64,000 bases of DNA from Adineta ricciae. Its lineage: Eukaryota > Rotifera > Eurotatoria > Adinetida > Adinetidae. The notes below the pieces were generated by a model, which saw nothing but the letters and a program-made list of their open reading frames with translations, did no database searches and was not told the origin of the DNA. The stretch spans positions 186,001 through 250,000 of the forward strand of contig CAJNOJ010000077.1 in assembly GCA_905250025.1 (NCBI GenBank), written 5' to 3'. The position numbers and the translations under genes are program-made. Each line of letters starts with the position of its first letter. The first letter of the stretch is position 1. This document shows positions 1-11,974 of this stretch, piece after piece.

Positions 1-221
1 ACTATGGCTCGATGCATTTACTTCGATTTCTTTGGCGTATTAAAGATTTGTTACGTGATATGAGTGCGAATAGCACTCGCGATGAATTCGGTTTGTTGTT
101 GAGTCGAATTCAACATATTTTGAATTATTTATATGAAAATCGAACAATGCTTTTTCCTCCTAGTGAATATGACATTTGTTCGACAGAATATTATCGTTGT
201 TCGTTGCAATGTTTTCAATGA
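1..221 (+). CDS. 3' end of an unknown gene (partial)
   Basis: An open frame enters from the left edge (codons in phase with position 3) and stops at 219-221, giving about 72 residues. The piece is rich in Leu, Arg and Tyr, looks mainly helical, and ends ...SLQCFQ. I do not recognise the family. An AATAAA polyadenylation signal lies at 290-295, about 70 nt after the stop, which supports this being a true terminal exon on the plus strand. The next gene (to 357) converges on it from the minus strand with a gap of only about 135 nt. Confidence 0.55.
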   Translation, partial: YGSMHLLRFLWRIKDLLRDMSANSTRDEFGLLLSRIQHILNYLYENRTMLFPPSEYDICSTEYYRCSLQCFQ

Positions 222-356
222 GAAAAAAATGCAGTCTGTGTTTTTTTTCGTGTGTATTTTATTATTATTATTAGAAAAGAGACAAAGCTAATAAAGGAAA
301 AAACGATGTTTAATGTAAAATATTTGATAAAAAGAAGAAATCATTCGTGAAATCAA

Positions 357-1856
357 CTAAGTGAGTAGATCAAGTTGTTCCTGTTGACGAGCAGCACAAT
401 CATGGTCGGATCGAAGTGAACTTTTATGGTGATGTGAGCGGGAATGACGTACAGTTGATTTCTTATGTCGATTGTATTTGGATTTATTAAGAATATCGGC
501 TAACGCATCGGATGTTAACCAGTCGGAACCGTAGAGATCCTTTGCATTCGAAAGGTTTAAGGAATCAAAGTTACAGGAAGTGTATTTTGAGTGCGGTCGA
601 TTTTTGCGTCTACTTGAGGTCGTTTCCGTTCTTACACTAGTATTCAGTCCAAGATTAGACAGACTGGCAGCTATTTCTTGGGCCCTCTTACGACGCATAT
701 CTTTATCCGTTTTCGGAACGGGTGTTTCGCGCTTGGACTGATCAGATGTGACCGATGCTGTTTCCGATGTTGAATCATTTGACCGCATGACTAATGTTTG
801 ACCAAATCCGTTTTGTGTAAATCCACCTTGCGATGGCAATAATGGTGCTCCAGCAGGTATGCTTAGAGGTTGATTACAACTAGCAACGATCGGCGGCGCA
901 ACAACAGTAACAGGTCTGGGAACTGGTACCTGCTGAACATTAGGAATGGGAACTGGTACTGGACATGGAACAGGACATGGTTGGGGAACAGATACTGGAC
1001 GTGGGTAATAAGTGATAGCAGGTGGTAATGGTTGTGCGCAAGGTGTACAGTAGTTACAACAGCATGAGAATCCGCCAGCACCATTGAATTGCGGTTGAAA
1101 ACCGCCAAATGTAGGTGTGGCAAGTAGAGGATTCGGTGCGCCATAGGGAACAGTCATAACCATGCCAATGTTATTCGGTAAATCAAAGGATGCCGGTGGT
1201 CGATAAGGCATTGGGCCCGTTGTTAGAGCAGACATAAACGACGAGGGTGTCATGAAATTGGCTGCATTTGCCGTCACTACAGGATACCTTCCCTGAACAC
1301 ATGGATTATAAGCAACAGGTAATGGTGCTGCGATTGCCATCATAGGTGAAGCCATAGGCATAGCGCACGATGGCATGCAAGGTATCATTGGCATGCAGGG
1401 CATCATAGGCATACAGGCACCACCGAAACCACCCATTCCTTGTCGCATAGCATATTTGGCTAATTTTCGTTGCATGTATGGCACCATTTGCATAGTAGTA
1501 TTTCCTAAGTAAAAGTTACCATAGTTCCAAGGAGACATACCACCCATTTGATTATAACCTATATACAAACAAACGTAGAATTCTTCTTTTGTTCAATTGA
1601 ATTTACCTCGGCCATATCGACCACCATAATAATTTGAACCACGTCCGTAGGGCCCGCCGTAAGTTTCAAATGGATCAGTTCCATAATAACCATAACCGTA
1701 CGGATCGGGTTCATATCCACCTAATCCTCCGTATGGATCAGGCCCGGGCGCATAGGAATACGGGCCTGGTAGACCCGTTGGTGCGCCCGGATAGTATGGA
1801 TCATTGTAGAAATTAGGATCATACTGAGTTTTTCGCCTACTAAAGAGACCTCCCAT
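357..1856 (-). CDS. Pro/Gly/Met/Cys-rich protein, unknown function (2 exons)
   Basis: Exon 1 is 1607-1856 and exon 2 is 357-1558, joined across a 48-nt GT-AG intron (1559-1606). The phases close exactly and give 483 residues. The first ~85 residues are Gly/Tyr/Pro-rich with repeats such as PDPYGGLGGYEPDPYGYGYYG-like runs. The next ~70 residues hold a Cys-Met-Pro tandem repeat (units CMPM, MPCMPM, IPCMPS). A Pro-rich middle contains PCPVPCPVPVPIP. The last ~130 residues are Ser/Arg/Lys-rich and look disordered. There is no signal peptide or membrane segment: the N-terminus MGGLFSRRK is basic, and Gly2 could be a myristoylation site. The family is not recognised. The composition would suit a structural or secreted-matrix-like protein or a low-complexity RNA/actin-binding protein, but this is not established. 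Confidence 0.7.
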
Positions 1857-3050
1857 AATAGTCTAGAGCAAATCTTCCTTAAATTTATATTTGTTTTCTT
1901 CTCACATGATCACCTTCTAACCGCGTTAATCAAAGCAAAAATTTACTTCTCAGGTTTGTCTACCGTTACCGATGACTGATTTCTTTTTCTTTCGACGTTA
2001 ATATGCGCATCGTTGTCGTTTTTTTCCCCCACGCATACGTTTTTTAGTTTACAACTCGGTGTAATGTACGTACACCTGAACATTCTGCCAATCAATTTGG
2101 TCGCATAACATACAACATGCATGTTCTAGCCTTGCGCGTAGACAGATTGTCTTCTCTTTAGCAAGGACATATGATGTCATAACAAACATTATTAAATGCG
2201 CTTGTGTGCATTCATGCAGACATGATAAATTTCTTTTTTCTATCTACAAGGGCTTCTTCTTTTCTTCGCTTTTTTTCAATAACTCAAAATATATGACTCT
2301 TCCCATGAAAGCAGAAAACTAATTAATTCATCTCTTTCAAGGACTCCACTCTCATCATATTGACAACGCAGATAAAAAATATTTTAACATATCTTGATTA
2401 GCTCTCTCAATGATTCCTCATCCATTTGATTAAAACATTAATACTCTTAAAATCTGAAAATTCCGATTTTCAAGACTTGCTAAGTATCTTTTATGAGTTG
2501 CCAATACCATAGCCTTCACATTCATAACAATTATTCTCTATCACTACGTTTAGTAAACACACTGTTTGTGTACAAACACCTTGCACATATAAAATTAACG
2601 TCGAGTAATTGAACAGCCATAGCTACAGGCATGTCAAAATAATCAGAACTTGCCATTAATTTAAATGTTTTTATTTTTAATGACAAAACTGACTTCGGGC
2701 ATATTTTGTGCATGTAAACTCGCTAATTGTACAATTTATTTCTTATCACACCGTTGCATATCGTATAAACCTTGAATAGCATCACCAGTTGCACTTGAAT
2801 CAACATATTTACTACTAAGCATGACGTTCCGAAAGCCTAAAACGCTATCTCCATCTATCGTATTGGGTGAACGATTCTTCCCGTTCGTTCGTTCGTTTAT
2901 TGTTACCTTAGCTACAACAGGAAACGAAAGAAAATAAAATAAATAGGAATTCTACTTTTCCTCTCCTCGTGCTCACCTTCGTTTACATAGGATTTGATTG
3001 AAATTCTTTTGTTTATAAGTCAATTACACTAGTTACAGGCAAAGTTTTTA
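1857..3050. other. Intergenic region
   Basis: About 1.2 kb between the divergently placed unknown gene and DNAJC27. It is AT-rich with no recognised gene. It holds four short GTTC repeats near 2882-2897 and the possible minus-strand spliced reading frame described separately (2736 to about 3015). The 5' untranslated region and promoter of DNAJC27 must lie at its right end. Confidence 0.5.
2736..3015 (-). other. Possible minus-strand spliced reading frame
   Basis: A 176-nt block (2736-2911) is open on the minus strand to a TAA at 2736-2738, giving about 57 residues (including DGDSVLGFRNVMLSS). It is preceded by a well-formed 65-nt intron (2912-2976), with donor GTGAGC and a pyrimidine-rich acceptor ending TTGTAG. 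Upstream of the intron the frame stays open for only about 15 codons before a TGA, with no ATG. Either an exon is missing from view or this is a noncoding or decaying transcript. The family is not recognised. Confidence 0.2.
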
Positions 3051-3919
3051 ATGACCACGAAATCGGATCAACTTCTTCGTTTTAAAGTCATCAGTCTTGG
3101 CAATGTGAATGTCGGTAAGAGTTGTCTGATCAAACGATATTGTGAAAAACGGTTCGTACCGAAATATATGGCAACGATTGGTATTGATTATGGTGTGACA
3201 CGAATGCGTATACGAAACTATGATATCCGAATGAACATATTCGATTTTTCTGGTCATCCACTCTTCTATGAAGTTCGAAATGAATTTTATCGTGACGTTC
3301 AAGCCATATTACTCGTTTTCGATGTCAGTAACCGTCGATCATTCGAGTCCTTAGAGTCATGGCTTACAGAAATGAAGAAAGAACTAAGTCTTCACAGCAA
3401 TGGACACAAATCGTCTGTTATCGTCTTTGTTATTGGAAATAAAAATGATCTGAAACGAATGGTAGAGGAAAATGAAGCTAAACTTTGGGCAAATGTTCGC
3501 GGTTATCAATATTTCGAAACATCAGGTACTATTCTTTTGATGACAAACAAAATCCGAACATTTTCTCGATTTTTCTCTTTTGAGCTGCAACTGGTGCCGG
3601 TGTTCAAGAAATGTTTGACAATCTATTTTCTGTTCTGATCGATATCAATGAGAATGGCGGTGTTCTACCTGATACTACTCTTCCCAATGTGAATTTCACC
3701 ATCGAACAAGTCGAAGCAATCAATCGGTTACGAAATAATAAAGACAATTTTGAGCGTTTAGGCTTAAAACATAGTTGTACGAAAGAAGATGTCCTAGCCG
3801 CTTATAAGCGCTTAGCGAAATTGCTGCATCCTGACAAGAGCGAGGCACCTGGCAGTGAGGATGCATTTAAATTGTTACTCAATGCAAAAACCGAACTATT
3901 AAATCGTTTTGACAAATAA
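3051..3919 (+). CDS. DNAJC27: DNAJC27 (RBJ): Rab-like GTPase fused to a J domain
   Basis: Exons 3051-3525 and 3585-3919 (59-nt intron) give 269 residues; human DNAJC27 is 273. The N-terminal ~190 residues are a Ras/Rab-type GTPase. The P-loop GNVNVGKS is near residue 20 and the switch I effector region is ATIGIDYGVT. The switch II motif reads DFSGHP where Rabs have DTAGQE, so the catalytic Gln is replaced, as in the family. GNKNDL is the guanine-binding NKxD motif and ETSG/A the G5 motif, split by the intron. The C-terminal ~65 residues are a J domain with an HPD motif (LLHPDKSEAPGSEDAF). This family binds GTP, and the vertebrate protein affects MEK/ERK localisation. A possible AATAAA signal lies at 4074-4079. 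Confidence 0.95.
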
Positions 3920-4254
3920 ATCAATTGCATGTAGTCAGTTTTTTGTTAATGCGAATCGACGAGTATGTGGCAACAGAGGCTGATAGATGACGCTGTTAAC
4001 CTTAAAATGTAAATCTATTTTGAAAATGACATTGAATTGTATTTTTTTCCAGAATTTTATTACTAAACTTTTCAATAAAACACATTTTGTATGATTCAAT
4101 TAATCATTTCTCTCTCTCTCGTTTTCCAATTCGTCGAAAGATCAAACCACAACGATGACAACTTCAGTTCCAGCCGTATGGCGCTGACGGTTTCTCCTCT
4201 GTACCGGTATCAGATATAACTTTGTTTGTTATCTGTTGTAGATAATCAAACGAT

Positions 4255-6108
4255 ATGTTTCGTACGTTGCGAAACCATTGGAAAAAATCTGTGTTTGCTT
4301 TTTGTGCGATTTCGTACGGTGCGAAATGGTCGTACGATCGTTATCAAGCAAATCAAATTCGTGCGTTTTATTGTCGACAAGCTTCGATCTTAGGGTCGCA
4401 AACATATCCGTCGATGAATCGATTAAACCGTGTCGCTGTCCTATTGAATGGAAAAGCAAATAATGGAAAAGCCAAATCTCTCTACGATAAAACGATCTTC
4501 CCTCTATTACATTTAATTGGTCTTGACGTGCGTGTTTATCGTGTGGATACAATTACAGATCCAAATGGTTTGACTGATCTTCTGACAAATAAAATCGAAC
4601 CTAATGAATTAAACGCATTGGTGATTGTTGGCGGTGATGGAACGTTAAGTGAACTTGCTCCGTATCTCTTTCAATCGAATGTTTTAGAAAATCTTCCAAT
4701 TTGTGTCGTGCCTATCGGGGAACATGTTTCTTTCGCACGCAGTTTGTTACCCACAACAACCAAGAAGAAACTCCACGACGATGTCAGTTTACTATGTGAA
4801 TCTGTCTTTGCTTTATTCAATGGAACAATTGTTCGAAGATCTTTATTAAAAATTACAACGTCAGAGAATGATGAAAAACCAGTGTAAGAGTTTTTCATTA
4901 GTTACTTGCCGAAATAATTATGTATATTAAGACAAGATAAGCAGTAATTATGAGAGATTCGAAGAGAGAATTTAGTATCCAAAACAAGAATGGGTTCTGG
5001 GAAGAAGAAAACACCGTGAACATAAACTTTCAGAGTTAATAGATTCAGCATTGACGACCGAATGGTGTTTCCTAGTTCATCCTCCCACAAATACATTAGT
5101 ATAGATTTCAATGCTATAATTATTCGGCTCGTCGGAACAATAAGTAGGACACATGTATAATTAGAAGATGCTTTTCCACAAAGAAAATCGAGCTCGTATA
5201 AGATTAAAAGATGAGCTTCGCATGTTTTCTTCTGCAGTACAGTGATCACCCATGAGAGAGGTTGTCCACAATATGTTTAATGAATCTAACACATGCAGAA
5301 AAGAATGAATTCCATCGGTTCTCTTTTGAACATTTTCAGTTATGCAAGCACATTGGACTTCGGTCATTATTCTCGGCTTGAACAACTTCAAAAACGTCTG
5401 TGGTATTTCAGTTACTTGAAGTATCCAATTTCATCTCTATACCATTTCATCACAAATTCACACGCATCGATAGTCAATTCCGAACAGCCGGCAATTCTCT
5501 ATTCACATCCATGTTCAGGTTGTTTGCGTTGTCAGCCATATCTTATGGACCAATATCGTTTATCTCAACAGCAGCAACAAGAACAAAAGACAAGTTTTTT
5601 CTCTCGTGTATATCAATCAAAGCGTTCTATTGTTCAACCAAGTTCCACATCCGTAACACCGCCTGTTGAAAATCCTGATTGCGGTGTGGAATACTGTCTC
5701 AATCTTGACAAATCACCGATTCAACTTGGAGTCAAATTACACGGCAATGAACAGAACTTTCAAGTTGATATCAGCGATGATCTACAACGATTCAATTACG
5801 ATAAAGATACACATCCCAAACAATCCCTATATGTCCAACATCTAAGATTTACTCCGAACACGAGTCTGCTTGCCAAGCAAATGTTAATCAATCAAGAGAA
5901 ATTAAAAGATTCCGAAGAATTACCGACCGAATATCGAATTGAACTGAGTGAAAAAACATTAAAGTTTATTCAGATTACTGATGATCTATTGTTAAGGAAG
6001 AAATTATCTATAAAAGCAACAGTTAATGAACTAGAAGAAGATGCTCTTGAAAAGAAGGGTATTTTTCTATTTCCTCGCCGCCGTCATCAACATACACAAT
6101 CATCATGA
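4255..6108 (+). CDS. AGK: Acylglycerol kinase, mitochondrial
   Basis: Exons 4255-4883 and 5340-6108 join in phase across a 456-nt intron, giving 465 residues (human AGK 422). It phosphorylates mono- and diacylglycerol to lysophosphatidic and phosphatidic acid, and in animals is also a subunit of the mitochondrial TIM22 carrier translocase. The N-terminus MFRTLRNHWKKS is almost identical to the AGK family start, followed by a hydrophobic stretch that would act as membrane anchor. The nucleotide-binding motif GGDGTLSE begins at residue 126, and IPIGE-type residues follow (VVPIGEHVSFARSL). Exon 2 begins at VYASTLDFGHYSRLEQ, which aligns with the family block FAMTGLRWGSFRDAG. The C-terminal half is diverged, with a CSGCLRC motif and Gln-rich insert. 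The intron is long for this genome; both ends have good GT/AG sites and the protein alignment is gapless across it. Confidence 0.9.
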
Positions 6109-7472
6109 TGTTTCTCTCCTTCTTTTCTCTTCGTCGTCTCTTTAAAATATCTGCTTAGTGTTAAATGCTCATCTGCGTGATGTCTTTCAGTTGTTTTTTT
6201 TCTTTTTCTTCGTTTTTTTTTGTCTCGTTTATACATGTCATACATTTGTTTTGCAGATACATTCAGGTGTGAGAAACTACTGATATCAAAGCTGTCATTT
6301 TTATATCATCATCATTATTAACAAAAGAGAATCGAAGAAGTAACACGAGAAATCTCCATTTTTTTCCTCCTCTACTTTTCGGGCTAATATAATCTGGGAG
6401 ATTTAAGTATAAGACTCTTTTTTTTATTCATCTCGCAGTTCGGAGAGGAAAGAGGCGTAAGCGACGAAAAAAAAATCTGTAGACGCTTGAATTTCAGTGT
6501 AGTCTGCGGTGCATTTCTTTTTTGTACTCGAGCTCTTTTTTCCTCTGCTAGAACCATCTACCTAATCTTGAAAATATATTTTCCTCTTTGTTCAAGCAAT
6601 GATGCGCACAACCTGTCATTGATGTCTACACTGCAACAACATGACTTACACGATGTTCATCGAAGATTCTTTTTCTTTCTATCAACCAACAATGTTGACG
6701 ACAACAGGAAGCCGGTAGAAGAGAAAAAAAGAACGAGTAGGACAAAACACAGCGACTACACACGTACGACACATGAGTGTGACTCTCCCTCTGTTCGTCA
6801 TGATTCTTTTTTTCATTTAGCGCGTCTGATACTAAAAATTTTTGTAGGTTAAATAGAAGAATCGCTCTACAGCCAGAAAAATAGGCATCTGAACAGACAG
6901 GCACACAGATTCAATCGTCATTTTTCTCGAATCAGTCGAAAGATTTCTCGCCTTTCCGGGTAGGTAAATACAAATCGAAAGCCGGTGTTCTTTTTCTCAA
7001 AATTCTTTGCCCTTTTTTTCGTTTCTTAGGTCATTATCGGTGCCTGAAAATTGAGTACGAGGGAAAAGAGAAAGAAAAAGAAAAACATTCACACATGTAT
7101 TCAAACAGTTATTGTGTGTGCCATACACGCGAAAGCAGACTTTTTTAGCTACATATATATATATATATTTAAGGAAGGAAAAAAGTTAAATAACATTCTT
7201 TTTTTCAGATTATATCATCTGTCAAGAAAAACCAGATAAAATGCGAAGTGAGAAACGAAAAGATTGTAAGTAGAGAAGAACAATGCTTGGTGTTGACTTA
7301 AATTGATTTAAATTATAGAAAGCAAAAGAACAGAAATATCCAACAGTCAAAGGAACGTTTTCATCAATTCATCGACTAGATTATTCTTATTTTTTCTTCT
7401 TGCTTCTCTTTTCGATAACCTGACTGATACAAAAAAAATCAAACTAGTAGCAATGCGGTATTCATTTGCGTA
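6109..7472. other. Intergenic region / 5' part of the PAS gene
   Basis: About 1.36 kb of pyrimidine-rich, low-complexity DNA (long T runs at 6190-6230 and 6410-6425, poly-A tracts, an (AT)n run). Open frames here are shadows of T- and A-rich sequence. One short piece near 7228-7262 reads KPDKMRSEKRKD, like the basic region of a bHLH domain. It is flanked by an acceptor (TTTTTTTCAG, ~7208) and a donor (GTAAGT at 7266), so an upstream coding exon of the PAS gene may be here. I could not join it in frame. Confidence 0.45.
7152..7169. repeat. (AT)n microsatellite
   Basis: Perfect alternating AT run of about 17 nt. Nothing else is associated with it. Confidence 0.8.
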
Positions 7473-10427
7473 ATGTCCGATGGAAACAAATGTAAGTTCA
7501 CTGAATGACTCTCTTCTCTTACGATAGTCGAGAATCATTTCATTGTAGTCGACTTAACTGCATACGCACAGCAGCGTCAGCCAAATCAAATAGCATTAGA
7601 CGAAATGGGCAGTGTGTTGCTTGACGCCATGCAGGGCACATTAATTTGTCTTGATAGTCAACATATTATTATCGATGTTTCGCAGACTGTCAAGCGTTAT
7701 TTCGGCTTTGAACAAGTTTGTCTATTTTCCATTCGATTTGAATACAAATTGAAATTCATCGGGATTTCAGACAGAGATTGTCGGTCTTTCTATACTACTG
7801 TTGGTTGAAGATAGTGAACGAGACGCATTTCTCAAATTTCTATCCGATACTTCCCAATGTAAGAACTTTTTTCTATTTGATTTCCTACATTTCGCTCGTG
7901 TCGCTCAGTATTCAATGTCTGTTGTGTTCGAATGGTCATGGCCGCAGCGAATGAATACCGACAAGTGAAAGTACATCGAAAACGAAAAGTCAATCAAGAT
8001 ACCGTCGGTAAGATCAATTTCATTCAAAAACTTCACACCTATCTTCTGATTACGCATAGATGTTCATTCAACAACACCTCGACACAGCAATTCAATCGGA
8101 ACAATTCTCGTTTTAACCTTAGACAATTCCTCCTATATCGACATCACGTTATTCGATGCTCATAAACAAGAATTCTATACAAAAGTTAATTTAGTCGGTG
8201 AAATTATATTCGAAGATCACAGGTACAAAAGGATCCTTGAGTTGAACGTCTGACAAATTAAAAAAAAAAGAGCTAGTTAGTTGCATATGTCAAAGAATTC
8301 AATCGTTGTCTCGCGAGAAAGAGAACAATGCAATTACTTTAAATGAATTACATATCCACGTGGTTTGTTTTTCTAGAGGTGCTTTAATAACCGGTTATTT
8401 GCCACATGAATTAATATCACAATCAATATTTAATTTCGTGTACCATGAAGATCGTTTAGTTAAATTGCATGCACTTTGGAAATGCAAGTTAAAAAAAGAA
8501 TTCTTTCCTTTTTGAGTATTTAATTGAAATTTGCTTTTTTTTGGCTAGGTGCAACAACTGGTGCAAGTAAATTACAATGGCGTTTAAATGCTCGCGATGG
8601 TTCCATAGTTTTCCTTCAAACTGAGTATAAACTGATTGCCAATCATCGAAAACAGGATACGATTGTTGCTCGAAACGAAATACTCAGGTAAGAGATCATC
8701 GTTGGAGAATTTTCTCTTTGGAAAACCAACATGTTGAACTAGTCCGATGCAACGAATACAGTTTGAAGAATTGCAAACAGCTTGGCGTCATCAGTGTGCA
8801 GCAGATATCAAAGGAAATAGTTCATCGTTTAAATTAAGTATGTTCGATCTAACTTCGATGTTTATCAATCAAGTGACCATTTTTAGTCAATTCGAACGAT
8901 ACGGACGCATTGTCGATGTCGTCAGATGAATGTCGTATCTGCGTTCCATCGTTGAACATGTGCTTCACAACGAATAAACTACAATCATTGAATGTGGCAG
9001 GAAATATCTTCGGCGCGGCGAAATCAACACATCCATTGACTATTCAAGATTATGCGTCGATACTGATCGATAGTGATAAACATCTGGATAGCGAATTAGT
9101 CTATATAATTAATAATTTATCTGCACGTTACAAACGTTTGAGTAATGCAAATAATAATCAATCTACGAATGAAATAGAACTTTCAGGTACGAGACGGTAA
9201 GATTCGGGTAATTTTGATATATCGACTGCTTTGTAGATGGAACAACACAAGAAAAACTTCCAATGGACTCGTTGGCGAATTTCAATGATCCATCGTTACG
9301 GAAAAAACAGGATTCGGACTCGATTGTACGTGGTATACTTAGTAATTCGATTCAATATAATCATGAAAAACAATCCGGTACGAACAAAAGAATCGATTGT
9401 TGATTGAGAGCTGATTCTTTTGCATTTTTTCAGGTGATTTGCCAACAACATTGGCAGGACTTCTAAATGATAATACGAGAATTTTTATTCCTCAACCACA
9501 GATGCAAGCAGATCGAACAAAAGTGAGTGGATGGAATCAATCTGAACCTTGTTGACATAGTACAATTGCATAGATGAATCAGGTTGCACAGACTCCTGAA
9601 TCATACCAACAACAACACTACGATTTTATTAGAAAATATAAAGCAGGTAAATTTCCTTAGACATTTATTAAGACAGCTGATTTGTCTTGTGATCTAGCCA
9701 AAGCTAAACTAGAATCTCAATTGGAAGCAGCTCGAGCGCAGGAGATCGCCAATGGGTGTCAAGCGAGTGACATACTAAAACGAGTAAGACGAGTTTATTC
9801 TCTGGAACCAAGTTCGATTTCAGCCTTTCTGGTATTCTCTAGAATACTGTTATCAATAAATTAACTCAATTGGAAACGATTAAAAGCAAACATTTAGCAC
9901 GTACGCTTGAATTGAAACGTCAAAGTCAACAGTCAACATCAGCGACAGCCATGGCAGTGAGTAATATCGAACAGAAAGATTTGCTTAGCAATGTATTTCA
10001 TTCGTCATCGTCACCAAAACCTACTGGATTGATGCAAATGGATAATCATAGTCCATCAGGAATTCCTTCGCCACTCTCATCGCTATACAGTTCGTCGACG
10101 CCGTCACCATCAGCTTCCTATTATTCATCTGGTTATCAACATCAACGAACTGCTTCACCGGCCTACAGACCGTCATCTTTGCAATACGATTCAGCCCAAA
10201 CGGCAACAGCGTCATTTCACGATCCAAATCCGAGAGTGAAAACTCCTGTATTCGAAGAATTCCTCACTCCTCCACCTTCGCACACCCCGGTTCAAAATCC
10301 ACTCTTATCTGTGCATTCATATATGAATGTGTCATTTCAAGATCCAACCAACAACTCAACAACAATGACAACGTCATCTTCTTTCAATCACCACCATCAA
10401 CATCATAGTACGACTTATCCATATTGA
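7473..10427 (+). CDS. PAS-domain transcription regulator (bHLH-PAS / p160 coactivator-like)
   Basis: Fourteen exons: 7473-7491, 7549-7715, 7771-7858, 7909-8007, 8060-8222, 8377-8483, 8549-8687, 8743-8837, 8887-9186, 9237-9377, 9434-9522, 9574-9646, 9698-9783, 9843-10427. The lengths sum to 2151 nt, 716 residues, with all phases closing. PAS-A spans residues ~30-95 (LLDAMQGTLICLDSQ, DVSQTVKRYFGFEQTEIVG) and PAS-B ~180-270 (ITGYLPHELISQSIF, LQWRLNARDGSIVFLQTEY). A helical, coiled-coil-like block follows (KAKLESQLEAARAQEI), then a Ser/Pro/Gln-rich tail ending in His repeats. One LxxLL motif (LAGLL) lies in exon 11, as in nuclear-receptor coactivators. The domain order fits CLOCK/NPAS2 or NCOA/Taiman proteins, which act in the nucleus. 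The bHLH domain expected upstream is not resolved, so ATG 7473 may be an internal or alternative start. One intron (8484-8548) appears to be GC-AG. Confidence 0.7.
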
Positions 10428-11974
10428 GTGTATTCTTAGTCTTTGTATAGTTTATTTTTATTTTCTCGAATAACTGTGATTTCTAGATAAGTTAGTTTTA
10501 TAGAACTGATGTGACGGGTACCCGATTATCTCTATTTTGTCCATACAATTTCCTATATCTCCTTTCTCCATTGTTGCTCAACTATCATGTCACTCTTGGT
10601 TGATTTGAATTCAAATTGACAATCGAGAATTGTCGCCATTTGTAAAGTATTATATATTTTGTTTTGTATTGTATGATTCTACCTTTCTCGCTCTGTCTCT
10701 ATATATATATGTAAGTTATCTTTGTTGTTGATTTTTTGCTGCAGACAATAGCTGAACAGTGTTTTGCTTGTATGTTTCCCTTGAAATTTGATGGCTTCTG
10801 TGCGAACATGTTCTTTTATCATTGAAAATGAACAGTGAAATATTCATAAAGGAGCAACTGGTAGTCACGCACATCGACATAAAACAACTAATATCTACTA
10901 TCATGAAATCGAGTGTTCAAAATAATCAAGATTGATCTCCAATATCAGATATGTGACTTCATCAAGTGCATTCTGTGAAATAAGGTGCACTTCCCATAAC
11001 TAGTGCTAGGAGCCTCAAATCACACAACCAACTGTTTCGTTCTCAACAAGTACAAATACGTATGCTCTTTCTTCCTTCCACATTTGAATTGCTTACAGTT
11101 ATTCGTTAGATCACCTAGCTAATATCCGTTCGCCTACTCATTGAAGACTAACTTGATTAGTATGAACCCGCCAGGAAATCTATTCATTTCTCGTCATTAC
11201 ATTTAGCCTAACATAATATCATGATTTACTGACTAATTATAAACTAATGCTTTGTAATAGAAACAAGTAGTAAGATGCTATCTGGAAAGATAAAATCATG
11301 TTTTGCGAAATAATAAGCTCAGTAATGTACTATGTGGAATACTCAGCGTATGACTTCACTTTAATTGTTACGGATCTATGAGAAAGATATTTGTACGCTG
11401 AGTCTATTCGCAAACATTATTGTCTTCTCTTTGGGAGTCTCAATGGATGTTCTCATGTTGTTCTACAAAAAAGTCAAAGTTTTCTAACTACGATATACTT
11501 TAATGGCCCTTGTCAAATATGCATCTCCTACGCACAGAGGTTCAGGGACGAAAGAAAATGCTTCGCAATGATAGTACTATTTACCTACACTTGGCATCAA
11601 AGAATCTGATAAACGAGCCGACTCGATATTATCGTGCTAAATTAGCGCGATATGTCGGTTACACATGCAGATGTCGCTATATATGCATGGCTTATTGAAA
11701 TGAAAAGCCAACGAAGTTCTTTTGCTCTAGATACATACCACTTAACAGGTATCAATATTTCGTTCCCAAAGAAGCTCGCATTCGGATATTCATTTGGCAT
11801 TAATTGTACTGCTCCTACTTCTCATATGGATATCTAGAGGTCGTCGTGCATGGTTGATGGCAACTGAAGATAGTCTATTGCAGACATATATACGTACACA
11901 TATATAAACATATAAAAACTGCAATTGTTCGCGACATATCGAACCGCTGTGAGCCTCTACTGTTAAAAAATGAA
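10428..11974. other. 3' UTR of the PAS gene and intergenic region
   Basis: About 1.5 kb without a supported gene. There is a short AT run near 10701-10711. From ~11652 a plus-strand ATG opens 33 codons ending at a donor-like GTATCA (11749), and an open frame runs from 11858 into the next gene's first assigned exon. These may be its true 5' exons, but I could not connect them without a stop. Confidence 0.4.

Noticed and set aside
2531-2713. 60-codon minus-strand open frame
   Set aside because: No acceptor or donor that would join it to the spliced frame upstream, and no recognisable domain.
4884-5339. Minus-strand open frames inside the long AGK intron suggesting a nested gene
   Set aside because: No recognised domain, and the AGK alignment is continuous across the intron, so nothing else is needed to explain it.
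6487-6904. Overlapping open frames on both strands (92-121 codons)
   Set aside because: Low-complexity Phe/Ser/Lys-rich translations from T- and A-rich DNA, with no domain and no splice context.
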